Origin: Aquirhabdus sp.
Lineage (GTDB): Bacteria; Pseudomonadota; Gammaproteobacteria; Pseudomonadales; Moraxellaceae
Direction of reading: 5' to 3'
Length of the DNA stretch: 47,192 bases
NCBI GenBank assembly: GCA_030150135.1
Contig: JASLGO010000042.1
Span: 1-47,192, forward strand
Position 1 is the stretch's first letter. Each line of letters starts with the position of its first letter. The notes under the pieces were generated by a model. The model was not told the DNA's origin. It saw only the letters and a list, made by a program, of their open reading frames with translations, and did not search any database. Made by a program: the position numbers and the translations under genes. This document shows, piece by piece, positions 35,396-44,362 of the stretch.

Positions 35396-36319
35396 TATTT
35401 TATACCTAAATAAATAAGTTTTAATTGGATTTGTTTTATTTTTAGTTGGTCCGCCATAAGTTGTTGTTATGGTGTGAGATCATTATATCGTACAATGATA
35501 AACAATGCAAGTGTATGATTTTATGTATATAAAATATAGAAAAACACAAAAATGGAGTGTGATTACTTTATGTAATTAAATAAATTACTACTTATATATT
35601 TATTTTATAGTTAATTAAATAATTAGTAAGTGATATTGTTAATATTGTGATCATTTTAATTTAAATTATATTTATATCATAAATGCTCTATGCACTATTT
35701 TTGAGTTTTATTTTGAGCCTATTTTATCTGCAATTTACTTGGGGCATTCTTCCTTGTACTTTTATGAGCTCAACAACAAGATTGGCTATATCTCTCTAAG
35801 AGAAGTTTAAACTTAGCGCCATTTTCCTATCTCGAACATCTATCATTCTTAGCATAAAAACTTACAAATACTCTTTAACTTCAACAACTAATTCCACTTA
35901 TATTTGATCTAAAGTATGCCCCCAAATGCGCACAGAATGATCATATTTGAACGATCTGAGTATCAACGGTACTGGGGTAGCTTAAGGGTGTTGCAGTGCC
36001 TTAAATCGCATTTTGGAACGACTTTTGATCGTTCGATTTTAACTCACAATTAAAATAATGTATTTAATTACAATTAGTTATTTTTGATTGACGCATCTTT
36101 GTATAGAGAATATCCTTTCACAACGCTGACGAAAAAGGTCGGCACTAGCTTGGTCGCTAGTTACTAGGGCACAGGAGCTGATTATGTGGTCAGTTTCTTG
36201 TGTTGCACTCTAGTCACATCTTCTACGGTGAGACTGGAGGGGACACGCGTGAGCGTGTGCTAGCTTCCTAGTCTAGTCGACCAACCCTTTCAGTCTCATC
36301 GCCTTCATTTGGTCGTGAA
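35396..36319. other. Long AT-rich intergenic region with structured right end
   Basis: About 700 bases of very AT-rich DNA without a convincing gene are followed from about 36130 by a more GC-balanced, structured stretch with many CTAG words. It includes a hairpin ACACGC-GTGA-GCGTGT (36243-36258). A replication origin for the Gp2-like protein and the promoter of the downstream lipoprotein gene are possible contents; neither can be proven from sequence. Confidence 0.5.
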
Positions 36320-36328
36320 GTGATGAGA
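36228..36328 (+). promoter_or_regulatory. Structured leader with two competing stems
   Basis: GTGAGACTG (36228-36236) can pair with CAGTCTCAT (36291-36299). Part of that second strand, TCTCATC (36294-36300), can instead pair with GATGAGA (36322-36328), reinforced by CTTCA/TGAAG inside. The second stem ends just before the ribosome site (AGGA, 36344) of the lipoprotein gene. This could be a translational switch or thermosensor; no known riboswitch class is recognised. Confidence 0.4.
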
Positions 36329-36352
36329 TTCTTACGACAACTAGGAATCATC

Positions 36353-37675
36353 ATGAGTATCACAAACAACAGTAATAAACTTTTTATACTAAGCCTTCTT
36401 ACAGCAGCAATTACAGCTTGTGGTGGTGGAGGCGGTTCATCAAGTTCAACAACAAGCCCAAGCGTCACAGGAAGTAGTTCATCTACTGATAGCACTACTG
36501 GTACGAATAGTTCTACAGGTGGAAGTTCAACTGGTAGTGGCTCTACAAGTACAGGAAGTACATCAAATACAGGCTCAACGAATACAGGCAGTAGCATTAG
36601 TTCGACAACACCAACCAATCACTCCTTGTATGCGCTACTTGGCTGTTCTAGTAGTTGTTCAACAGGTGGTAGTACAGTGAATGCCTACAGCATCAACAGT
36701 ACGACAGGTGCAATTACAGCGACTTCATCAATAGCACCCTTTGGCGCAAGTACGAATGTGGGTGAGCTGGACGTAACACCTGATGGCAAGTTTGCTTATC
36801 AAAACGTGGATAATGGAACAAATAATGTCATTTATCAGTATTCAGTAGGCACAGATGGTGCTTTGACTGCATTGACAACACCAACACTGACCACCAATTT
36901 TGTCGGTAACTCTGGTCAGATCATTTTTGATCATGCGAGTAAGTTTGCTCTTGTGTTTGGAAGAACCAGTTCAGGTGCGAATATGATCAATACATATGCT
37001 ATTAGCAGCACAGGTGGTTTGTCTCTGGTTCAGACATTATCCCTATCAACTTGGGTTACGCCTGCGATCAATCCTGTGACTGGTGTTCTGTATCTCAATG
37101 ACGGCAACAACAATATCGTTGAGTACAACATCGGTGCGACAGGCGTATTGACTCAAGTCGCTACATTTACAGGAACAAGTATTGGTCAAGCATCAATTCA
37201 GGCGTTTACGATAGACCCGACAGGCAAATACTTATATATGGGTTATTGGTCTACACCATCTTCGTCATCAGCAAGCGCACAGGGCTATATTGCTGAATAC
37301 ACGATTGGTTCAGATGGTTCATTGACACCAATGAGTACGCCTATCGTGAATATCACTGGTACATTAGGTGACTTGGTCATTGATGGTTCAGGTAAGTACG
37401 CTTACTTGGCGAATTTTGACTCATCAGGTAACAGCTCTATTTCTCAATTCACCATCGGATCGAATGGAGTCTTAGCACCAATGGCAACGCCAACGGTCGC
37501 AACTAATAACTCTGGTTCTAGGATTTCTACTGTAGGCAATTATGTTTATCTTGGAGATACTCATGCAAACATTACTGAATACAGCATTGGTTCAACAGGT
37601 ACTTTGACCTCTAAAGCTGTAGTTAGTGCATCGTCTAGCGCAAATATGAGTATCAATGCTTTGACAACGCATTAA
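36353..37675 (+). CDS. Lipoprotein with beta-propeller repeats
   Basis: This 440-residue protein begins with a lipoprotein signal (MSITNNSNKLFILSLLTAAITAC) followed by GGGGG and a long Ser/Thr/Gly linker (about residues 30-85). The rest has repeated blade-like units such as ITPDGKFAYQNVDNGTNNVIYQYSVGTDGAL, FTIDPTGKYLYMGYWS and VIDGSGKYAYLANFDSSGNSSISQFTIGSNGVL, like the 7-bladed lactonase/YncE propellers. It is probably outer-membrane anchored. ATG 36353 is chosen because AGGA precedes it and the lipobox then lies at the right distance. It may be the last island gene or the first chromosomal one. Confidence 0.82.
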   Translation: MSITNNSNKLFILSLLTAAITACGGGGGSSSSTTSPSVTGSSSSTDSTTGTNSSTGGSSTGSGSTSTGSTSNTGSTNTGSSISSTTPTNHSLYALLGCSSSCSTGGSTVNAYSINSTTGAITATSSIAPFGASTNVGELDVTPDGKFAYQNVDNGTNNVIYQYSVGTDGALTALTTPTLTTNFVGNSGQIIFDHASKFALVFGRTSSGANMINTYAISSTGGLSLVQTLSLSTWVTPAINPVTGVLYLNDGNNNIVEYNIGATGVLTQVATFTGTSIGQASIQAFTIDPTGKYLYMGYWSTPSSSSASAQGYIAEYTIGSDGSLTPMSTPIVNITGTLGDLVIDGSGKYAYLANFDSSGNSSISQFTIGSNGVLAPMATPTVATNNSGSRISTVGNYVYLGDTHANITEYSIGSTGTLTSKAVVSASSSANMSINALTTH

Positions 37676-37687
37676 TCAACCAAATTA

Positions 37688-37718
37688 AGCCAGTATCGCT
37701 GTGATGGTGGTACTGGCT
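37688..37718. repeat. Hairpin after the lipoprotein gene
   Basis: AGCCAGTA and TACTGGCT form an 8-bp stem 13 bp past the lipoprotein stop codon. There is no T-run, so termination is uncertain. Confidence 0.5.
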
Positions 37719-37850
37719 ATCAAGGCTATGGAATTTGTTTGTGTATCACTTTTTCATGGTGGTATAGTGATGAGCTAAGGCACGTCAAAGAACGGACAGA
37801 TTATTTAGTATTGTTGCAAGACAGATACAATTTTCTTAGCAATAATTCTC

Positions 37851-37875
37851 GTGTACACCAAGCTGTACACCACGG
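37851..37875. repeat. GTGTACACC repeat, right-end copy
   Basis: GTGTACACCA and a nearby GTACACCACGG resemble the GTGTACACCAGCTTGTAC stretch at 24804-24820 and the CCACGGTGTACAAG at 24840-24853 near the integrase. Copies at both ends of the island fit integrase or excisionase arm-type sites. Confidence 0.45.
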
Positions 37876-37933
37876 CTTATGACTGAGTGCGCACCGTAGT
37901 GCTATCAACGGTTTGGTGAGTTTGTTTAGTTGA

Positions 37934-37950
37934 CGCCATCCCACCATATC
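37934..37950 (+). other. Putative right attachment site (imperfect tmRNA 3' copy)
   Basis: CGCCATCCCACCATATC matches CGCCATCTCCACCATATC at the end of ssrA, with one base missing. It would place the island at about 24.68-37.95 kb, 13.3 kb. Confidence 0.5.
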
Positions 37951-37988
37951 AATAAAACCATATACCTTTATATGCGTTTGTATCACCT

Positions 37989-38016
37989 AAAAAACCCTGT
38001 AAATGCAGGGTTTTTT
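37989..38016. terminator. Bidirectional intrinsic terminator
   Basis: AAAAAACCCTG and CAGGGTTTTTT pair with a 6-nt loop shortly after the putative right attachment site. Confidence 0.8.
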
Positions 38017-38141
38017 ATTGCATGAAAAAAGCGTGTGTACTCTATAACACCGCTTTTCTTGTATCCCTGCGTGTATCCCGATATTAATTAAATTCGTGAG
38101 ATATTTGCTGCCATGAAGCATAGAGATATTGAGAAAACCCT

Positions 38142-39371
38142 TTATCCAAATAAAACTCGTCGCACACCTTTAAGGCTAAATGGATTGCCTGGATTGCTGG
38201 TTTCACGCAGGATGCCACTCATGCGTGTACGCAGTTTTTCATTTCTGTTTGCGAACCAAATCACGATGTCTGCCAACCAAGGGTAGGCATGAATGCGGTT
38301 GGCTTTTTCATAGAGCTCATACTTGGGTTTTAATGCCAGTAGACCTGCTTCATAGCGTGCACGTGTTTTAGTTTCATCTTCGTCGCTATGAGCATTAATA
38401 ATTGCATCTGCGGCTAGTAGTGCGGTTTCCATTGCCTTGCCTATACCTTCACCTGTACACGAGTAGGTCGTCCCTGAAGCTTCACCAATCACCATGAGAC
38501 CTGCACGACTCCAGCGAGAGCCTTGCAGTGTACAGCGCATGGGTGCGCCTTTAATGCCACTGATTAATTCACCTTCTTGTAGTAAGGCTTTGGCTAGTGG
38601 ATATTCAGCTACAAAGGCGTCGAAGATTTGGCGTAAGTTTGCTTCGGTGTTTCGTTTCCCTTTGCCATCGTGCAAGTTGTAACTATTGATGAAGCAGACG
38701 CCAATATTGAATACACCATCAGGTTCTGGAAATATCCAGCCATAACCATGACGACAATGTACACTACAAACAAATTCCATTTCAGTGATGCGTTCAACCA
38801 TTGTCGGTGCATAAACGTATGCACGGAGCGCCACACCGCTGGGCGTATGACGTTCGCACATGTTTGCTGCTTGTAAAGCTTTGGGTGTTGCGCCAGTCGC
38901 GAGCAATACCCAGTCGGCTTTGATTTCGATTTCGTGTTCGCCTTGTTGTAAAACTGCGCCGATGACGCGCCCATCATCTTCGAGCGCCTGTTTAAAACGG
39001 ATTCCTCCAAAAAACTGCGCACCACCAGTAATTGCGTGCTTAACCAGCATTTCATCGAGAATACGGCGTGGTAAGACCGCAAGTTCGCCTTTGATATCGA
39101 CATGTGAATATCGACCAACACAACGCACATGCTCGACGCGTTGTGCACGTGCCAGCACAGCATCGAGTAGACCTAATCTGGCCAATGCCTTGTGCGCGTC
39201 AGGAATTAGACCATCACCGCAGATTTTATCTCGTCCAATATGGTGCTGATCAATCATCACGACCTGTTTGCCTTGCTCTGCCAATAGACGTGCGGCTGCG
39301 CTGCCAGCTGGACCAGCACCGATGATGAGAATCTGAGTTTGTGAAGGCAAAGTGGTCATTGCATCATCCAT
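38142..39371 (-). CDS. FAD-dependent oxidoreductase, geranylgeranyl reductase family
   Basis: This 409-residue flavoprotein has an N-terminal dinucleotide-binding fold (ILIIGAGPAGSAAARLLAEQGKQVVMID), the motif GRDKICGDGLIPDAHKAL typical of the geranylgeranyl reductase family, and a later FAD segment (GLMVIGEASGTTYSCTGEGIGKAMET). Family members reduce isoprenoid chains or hydroxylate lipids; the substrate here is unknown. It begins at ATG 39371 or, less likely, at 39359. It stands alone between two lipoprotein genes that read away from it or toward it. Confidence 0.9.
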   Translation of the reverse strand: MDDAMTTLPSQTQILIIGAGPAGSAAARLLAEQGKQVVMIDQHHIGRDKICGDGLIPDAHKALARLGLLDAVLARAQRVEHVRCVGRYSHVDIKGELAVLPRRILDEMLVKHAITGGAQFFGGIRFKQALEDDGRVIGAVLQQGEHEIEIKADWVLLATGATPKALQAANMCERHTPSGVALRAYVYAPTMVERITEMEFVCSVHCRHGYGWIFPEPDGVFNIGVCFINSYNLHDGKGKRNTEANLRQIFDAFVAEYPLAKALLQEGELISGIKGAPMRCTLQGSRWSRAGLMVIGEASGTTYSCTGEGIGKAMETALLAADAIINAHSDEDETKTRARYEAGLLALKPKYELYEKANRIHAYPWLADIVIWFANRNEKLRTRMSGILRETSNPGNPFSLKGVRRVLFG

Positions 39372-39616
39372 GATTTAATCTGTGTGGCCGCCGTAGATTT
39401 TTTGGTGTAAGGCTGTAAAAATAAAGATAGCAAATTGTCAGTGAAATAGAAAATTACAGTGTCAATTGCTGGGGTATTTTGTGATTAAAGTGACTGTTCA
39501 TTCTATTGTTGGATGAATTGATGCAGCATTACGCAGTAAAAATATATGTTACTCTATCGAACATTACAAAGTAGAACATAAGTTTTAATTTTTTGTAGCA
39601 AATAAGGTCAAAGGAT

Positions 39617-41680
39617 ATGGCATTACAATATTGCATTCGCCCATTCATGCTTGGGGCTCTGGTTTTATCAGTGGCTGGTTGTGGCGGTGGTGGGTCTGGA
39701 ACTAGCGTAGATTCAGGCGCTACCAATAATTCATCAGCAACAAACTCAGCGGGAAGTGTAACGGATCCATCTTCATCAACGAGTACTACAGGTAGCTCAA
39801 CGGGTTCATCGTTGACAGGTACTACAGGTAGCTCAACGAGTTCGTCGTCGACAAGTACTATAGGCAGCTCAACGGGTTCATCAACAACGGGTTCGACAGG
39901 TAGTTCAACTGGCTCAACCACTACACCATCTACGACAGCAATTCCTTTAGATATGGTGTCGTTGGAAATGGCACAAACCCATGTCTTGCCTGCTGCGGGT
40001 TTACAGTGGTCTTTGACCAACGCCAGTGAATCGTTGCATGTGGTTGCACGCCGTGATGCACTTGCATTAGTTCAATTACCATATTCAGATGCTGTTCACC
40101 CCGTGATAGAAGGATGGCTGGGAACAACGTTGTTGGGAACAGTGTCTTTATCTTCTCCAAGTGCTCTATTTGGGACAGAAGCCCGCGGCCCTGTTTATGC
40201 ACAGAATCGTTATAGTGCAGTGATTCCTGCGGCTTGGGTGCAACCTGGGCTCGCTCTGGACGTTCGTGCGGATAATTACACTGCAGGTGCTAAAAAATCT
40301 CCAAATATTGGTGCTGATGTCGATATGACATTGCGCGTATTGCCGTTTGGGTTGTTTGGCGCAAATTATCCGTCATCATCACTGACTATTCCGCAAGCAG
40401 CTGTCGATGAGATGTGGGCTAAATGGCCTGTGTCAACGTTACACACAGCGACGCATGATATTGGTTTGATTCAGTGGAATTCGATCGTCATTGGACCTCG
40501 GAACGGAGGGGCTGCTTATGTGGTACATAATAAAGATGAGCAGCATGATGGCTATGATGTGATGAGTAGTGTGCTCTCACTTCTGGGTGGGTTGCGTGAT
40601 GCGAATGGAGAAGGGAGTGCTCCAGTGCAATATTACGCACCGTTGTTGATGCGGAATGCTGCGGGTGTTGACCAAGGTCCTGGAGGTGGTTTGGGCGGAG
40701 GTAATGTGGGTACTGGAGATACTGCGTTTGCTGGCGTCTTTATTCATGAACAAGGACATGCTTTTGGATTACCTCATCAGGGAGATGCCTATACTCAAGG
40801 TAAATATCCTTATCAAGGCGGTAGTCTGAGTGGGTCGGTGTGGGGATATGACAGCAAACGTCAGCAGTTTTTACCTACTTTTATGCCATCTACTGCAAAT
40901 AATTATAGAAACTGTGCGACAACACATGTGGTTGATACAAGTGGGCGGTGTATTAAACAAGATCCGATGCAATCTGGTGCTGGTGATCAAGACCCATCGT
41001 ATCGCTTTGATACCTTTTCTGACTATAGTACTGCCATGATGCAACGTTACTTTGAAGGGACGACATCGCTGGATAGCAAGGGTAATACTGTGTATAGCGG
41101 TGGAAAAATTTTCTCAGATACAAGCTTTGCCAGCGGCTATAAGCGTTGGAATACGTTGACGAAAACATGGGTTGGGGTGTCGACAGGAACGACAAGTGGC
41201 GGTATCTGGGGATTAAATCAGGGGTTTGCGGTCACGACAAATACACCAGTCTATGCAATCGCAATCACTTATAGCAATGCTGGGACGTCGGGCGTTTCTC
41301 AGATTTATCCACCTTTGGCTTATACTGGAAATCTACTTCATTATATCGATCCGACTCAAGCTTCTGATCGGCTGAGCATTGTTCCTGATACGAGTCAATA
41401 TTATTGGTATTGTCGCAATGGAGGCTGTGATTATACAGTGCGTGTCCGTTATACCAATGGTGTTGTTCGCCATGTTTTATTGCAGAATGGTTTTCGCCCA
41501 TTCAATCAGGCTAGTGGAACGCCTGCTTCAAGTACAACTGATCCGACGAGTTCGGATAGTTTCCGCACTTGGGTGATTCAGGTGCCAGCAGACTCAACGA
41601 TTGCGGGCGTAGATTTGTTAAGTACGCCGAAGGTTTGGCAAGGTATGCCAGCTTCACCGACGGTCTTGGTGACGCGTTAA
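39617..41680 (+). CDS. M66-like (StcE/TagA-type) metalloprotease lipoprotein
   Basis: This 687-residue lipoprotein has signal and lipobox MALQYCIRPFMLGALVLSVAGC followed by GGGGSG. A Ser/Thr/Gly linker at about residues 33-105 contains a 12-residue tandem repeat. The catalytic domain has the zinc motif IHEQGHAFGLPH with H377, E378, H381 and H387, as in metzincins of the M66 family, which includes mucin-degrading StcE. It is probably exposed at the cell surface or in the periplasm. Activity on host or environmental glycoproteins is possible but is inferred from the family. Confidence 0.85.
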   Translation: MALQYCIRPFMLGALVLSVAGCGGGGSGTSVDSGATNNSSATNSAGSVTDPSSSTSTTGSSTGSSLTGTTGSSTSSSSTSTIGSSTGSSTTGSTGSSTGSTTTPSTTAIPLDMVSLEMAQTHVLPAAGLQWSLTNASESLHVVARRDALALVQLPYSDAVHPVIEGWLGTTLLGTVSLSSPSALFGTEARGPVYAQNRYSAVIPAAWVQPGLALDVRADNYTAGAKKSPNIGADVDMTLRVLPFGLFGANYPSSSLTIPQAAVDEMWAKWPVSTLHTATHDIGLIQWNSIVIGPRNGGAAYVVHNKDEQHDGYDVMSSVLSLLGGLRDANGEGSAPVQYYAPLLMRNAAGVDQGPGGGLGGGNVGTGDTAFAGVFIHEQGHAFGLPHQGDAYTQGKYPYQGGSLSGSVWGYDSKRQQFLPTFMPSTANNYRNCATTHVVDTSGRCIKQDPMQSGAGDQDPSYRFDTFSDYSTAMMQRYFEGTTSLDSKGNTVYSGGKIFSDTSFASGYKRWNTLTKTWVGVSTGTTSGGIWGLNQGFAVTTNTPVYAIAITYSNAGTSGVSQIYPPLAYTGNLLHYIDPTQASDRLSIVPDTSQYYWYCRNGGCDYTVRVRYTNGVVRHVLLQNGFRPFNQASGTPASSTTDPTSSDSFRTWVIQVPADSTIAGVDLLSTPKVWQGMPASPTVLVTR
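39791..39920 (+). repeat. 36-bp in-frame tandem repeat in the protease linker
   Basis: Units start at 39791, 39827 and 39863 and a partial one at 39899, each beginning GGTAGCTCAAC or a close variant. They encode 12-residue Ser/Thr/Gly units, so copy number can change without breaking the frame. Confidence 0.85.
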
Positions 41681-41908
41681 TCCGAGAGATTGCTATGTGT
41701 TGGCCAGATTTGGTGGGTGTCACTGAGTCTGGCTATATTTAAATGGGAGATAGTTATTCCCATTAATAATGAGACAAATTAGTACATTGAGCTTGTCAAA
41801 ATGTATGATGTTATTCCTCCGTTTCGATTTTGAAGTCGCTATATCTGATTGTCGATCATCGAATAATAGATTGCATGAATGTCTCTGATTTGGTAAAAAT
41901 TAAAGAAA

Positions 41909-42088
41909 ATGTTGATGACTCTAGAGGTGTGTATAGTGGAGTTGCTCAAAGAGATCGGTGAACGAGTTTGGATTAAATTACGGAGTTGGGCGTCTGTCAT
42001 TGCGCATAACGAGAGAGACTTTTTAGACTTTATTCTGGCAGGCATTGCGGCTTTAGTGATATGTGTTGTGATCTATTATTTTTCTTGA
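41909..42088 (+). CDS. Small single-pass membrane protein
   Basis: This 59-residue frame starts ATG-TTG-ATG and reads MLMTLEVCIVELLKEIGERV near the start, then a basic segment and one clear membrane helix, FILAGIAALVICVVIYYF, before its stop. The amphipathic N-terminal half followed by a C-terminal helix resembles small tail-anchored or toxin-like membrane proteins, but no family is recognised. No strong ribosome site is seen. A reverse-strand frame overlaps it and has less protein-like content. Confidence 0.4.
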   Translation: MLMTLEVCIVELLKEIGERVWIKLRSWASVIAHNERDFLDFILAGIAALVICVVIYYFS

Positions 42089-42107
42089 GCTTTTAGGCTG
42101 TATATCT

Positions 42108-43472
42108 TTATCCAATCACAATAATTGCTTTTAATCCTGGATTGTTATCTGCTAATTCCAGTTGACCTCCATGCAGTTTTGCAACTGCTTCAACCAATGT
42201 TAAGCCAAGACCAACGCCAGATGTATTTTCTGCTGCAGAGCCACGAAAAAAGCGTTCTACGACTTTTGGTTTTTCTGCATCCGAAATCCCTGGACCTGTG
42301 TCTGCTATGGTGACGTGTACTTTGTCATTCTTATGCATGACTTCTACAGAAATATAACCACCTTGATGAACATATTTCATTGCATTATCAATAAGATTAC
42401 CGATTGCTTGTGTGAGTAAGATTGGGTCGCCGTTGACGACAATAGGCTCAGTAGGTCTAAAGAGTAAAGAGATTCCTTTTAATTCTGTTGCAGGTAGGTA
42501 GAAATCCACTGCTTCAGCAACGACATGGTTGATATCAATTTGAATAAACCCTGAACGGCGCATCCCAGCATCGATTTCGGCAAGTCGTAGCAAGGCATTA
42601 AATATCATAATAACTCGATCGACATCAGCAACAGCACCATCAATTTCGATAAAAGTTTTTTGTGGTGAGGGTTGTGTGAGCGCTAACTCTTCTAGCCTTG
42701 TACGTAATTCTGCTAAAGGCGTGCGTAGGTCATGTGCAATGGCATTAGATACATTGCGAATCCCATGCACAAGTTGTTCGATTTGTTCAAGTAAGTGGTT
42801 GATTGTAATGGATAGTGTATCTAATTCATCACCCGAAGAGTGAGTCGGTAAGCGGTGTCCGAGATCACCTTTCATGATGGCAGAAACCGTATAGTCGATT
42901 CCTTGAATCCGTGATACCAATGCTTTTCGTAGAATAAACCCACCAAGAATTCCGATAATGGATAGCAGTACACCTGCGCCTGCTAGACCAAACCAGAAGC
43001 TGTTTTCAACGGGAGCGAGGAGTGCGCGATCTCGTCCAACAAGAAGATTGTACCCATTGGGTAAGATCGTTCTGACGACGATGACACGTGTTAGATGCCC
43101 TTTGAGTGGCATGGTAATCGTGTAAAGCCCTTTTTTATCAGCAGTATTGGCTGGCCAAACAGGTATGTTTCCTGCAATTGGGTGTTTATTAGCATCGGTT
43201 AGAATGAGGACTTTTTCTCCAGCAATCTTCATATTTAAGCGTGTTTTGATTAAGTCAGCTAAGCCGTCAGGGCCATCTTGATCATAGACGCTCACCAAAT
43301 GCTGTGTATCTTCAATGAGTAATTGGGTGCGCACATCTTCAATCGTGATACGCCATGCATACCAGAGCGTTGCCGCAAAGATTATCAGCGTGGCAATCCC
43401 TAGGATGACATAACCTGATGCTAGGAAGAATGCGGAAGGGCGTACCATTCTTCCTACAATCGATCTATTCAT
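42108..43472 (-). CDS. Sensor histidine kinase
   Basis: This 454-residue inner-membrane kinase has helix 1 at about 21-40, a periplasmic sensor region, helix 2 at about 160-182, a HAMP domain at about 185-235, the dimerisation domain with phospho-accepting H247 (NAIAHDLRTPLAEL), and an ATPase domain with N (LIDNAMKY), DTGPGIS and GVGLGLTLVEAVAKLHGG boxes. The stimulus is unknown. Its start overlaps the end of the response regulator gene by 8 bp, so the two are made together. Confidence 0.94.
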   Translation of the reverse strand: MNRSIVGRMVRPSAFFLASGYVILGIATLIIFAATLWYAWRITIEDVRTQLLIEDTQHLVSVYDQDGPDGLADLIKTRLNMKIAGEKVLILTDANKHPIAGNIPVWPANTADKKGLYTITMPLKGHLTRVIVVRTILPNGYNLLVGRDRALLAPVENSFWFGLAGAGVLLSIIGILGGFILRKALVSRIQGIDYTVSAIMKGDLGHRLPTHSSGDELDTLSITINHLLEQIEQLVHGIRNVSNAIAHDLRTPLAELRTRLEELALTQPSPQKTFIEIDGAVADVDRVIMIFNALLRLAEIDAGMRRSGFIQIDINHVVAEAVDFYLPATELKGISLLFRPTEPIVVNGDPILLTQAIGNLIDNAMKYVHQGGYISVEVMHKNDKVHVTIADTGPGISDAEKPKVVERFFRGSAAENTSGVGLGLTLVEAVAKLHGGQLELADNNPGLKAIIVIG

Positions 43473-44145
43473 GGGCGGTCAACATATATCCCGCATTACG
43501 AACAGTTCTCAGTAGCGGTCGATCGAACTCGGCATCGATGCGTTGTCTAAGTTTGCTGATGTGTACGTCGATGACATTGGTTTGTGGGTCGAAGTTATAT
43601 TCCCAAACATTTTCAATCAGCATTGTTCGTGTGACCACTTGATTGGCGTGGCGCATTAGATATTCGAGGAGTTTAAATTCACGAGGCTGTAGTGACAGTG
43701 ATTGCTGACCGCGTGTTACTTTTCGCGTGAGCAAATCCATGTGTAGATCACCAACAGCTAGACTCGTCTCCTTTGGGTTGTCTAGAATTCTTCTGACGAG
43801 TACATCAAGTCGCGCAAGTAACTCACCAAATGCAAACGGCTTAGTTAAGTAGTCGTCGCCACCACTTTTGAGTCCATGAATGCGTTCATCGACAGTCGCA
43901 AGTGCGCTTAAAATCAGAACAGGCGTGCGTATGCCTGCTGTTCGCAATGTCCCAATAATCGCTAAACCATCGACTTGATTGGGTAACATCCGATCCATGA
44001 CGATTACATCGTAAACTTGGCTGGTTGCGAGCTGTAATCCATCCTGACCATTGTCAGCATGGTCGACCGTGTGTCCAGAATCCTGTAATCCTTTGATAAT
44101 AAAGCGGGAAACCCGTTCGTTGTCTTCGACCAGCAATACCTTCAT
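43465..44145 (-). CDS. OmpR-family response regulator
   Basis: This 226-residue regulator has a receiver domain with the phosphorylation site D51 (DVIVMDRMLPNQ) and a conserved Lys in DDYLTKPF, then an OmpR/PhoB winged helix (PREFKLLEYLMRHANQVVTRTMLIENVWEY). ATG 44145 (MKVLLVEDN) is chosen over 44160 because GAGG lies 7 nt upstream and the family start fits. It is followed by its cognate kinase and preceded by an MdtD-like exporter on the same strand. Confidence 0.95.
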   Translation of the reverse strand: MKVLLVEDNERVSRFIIKGLQDSGHTVDHADNGQDGLQLATSQVYDVIVMDRMLPNQVDGLAIIGTLRTAGIRTPVLILSALATVDERIHGLKSGGDDYLTKPFAFGELLARLDVLVRRILDNPKETSLAVGDLHMDLLTRKVTRGQQSLSLQPREFKLLEYLMRHANQVVTRTMLIENVWEYNFDPQTNVIDVHISKLRQRIDAEFDRPLLRTVRNAGYMLTAHE

Positions 44146-44362
44146 GAAAAACCTCAACACGCCCTAGGGGAATTATCAGATGAGCTATGAATCCAATCAT
44201 CGCAGAGCATTCTAAGCCATGTTGATATTTTATGCGTAATGATTGTACTTTGTCCTCTAATCCCGAGCTGAAAACTGTCCATTGAGGATACTTTAAATGT
44301 ATCTGAGCGGATATTTGATTGAATTTGTGCATGAAGAGAGGTGTTGGAATACCTAAAAGAAG

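Noticed and set aside
24326..37950. A complete filamentous or tailed prophage
   Set aside because: Only integrase, regulators, an ATPase and a Gp2-like protein are seen; coat, assembly, terminase and lysis genes are absent.
37801..37986. A 61-codon reverse frame
   Set aside because: It spans the attachment copy and the GTGTACACC repeat and has no protein-like composition.
41839..42045. A reverse 68-codon frame
   Set aside because: It overlaps the better-supported small membrane protein and has no ribosome site or recognisable features.
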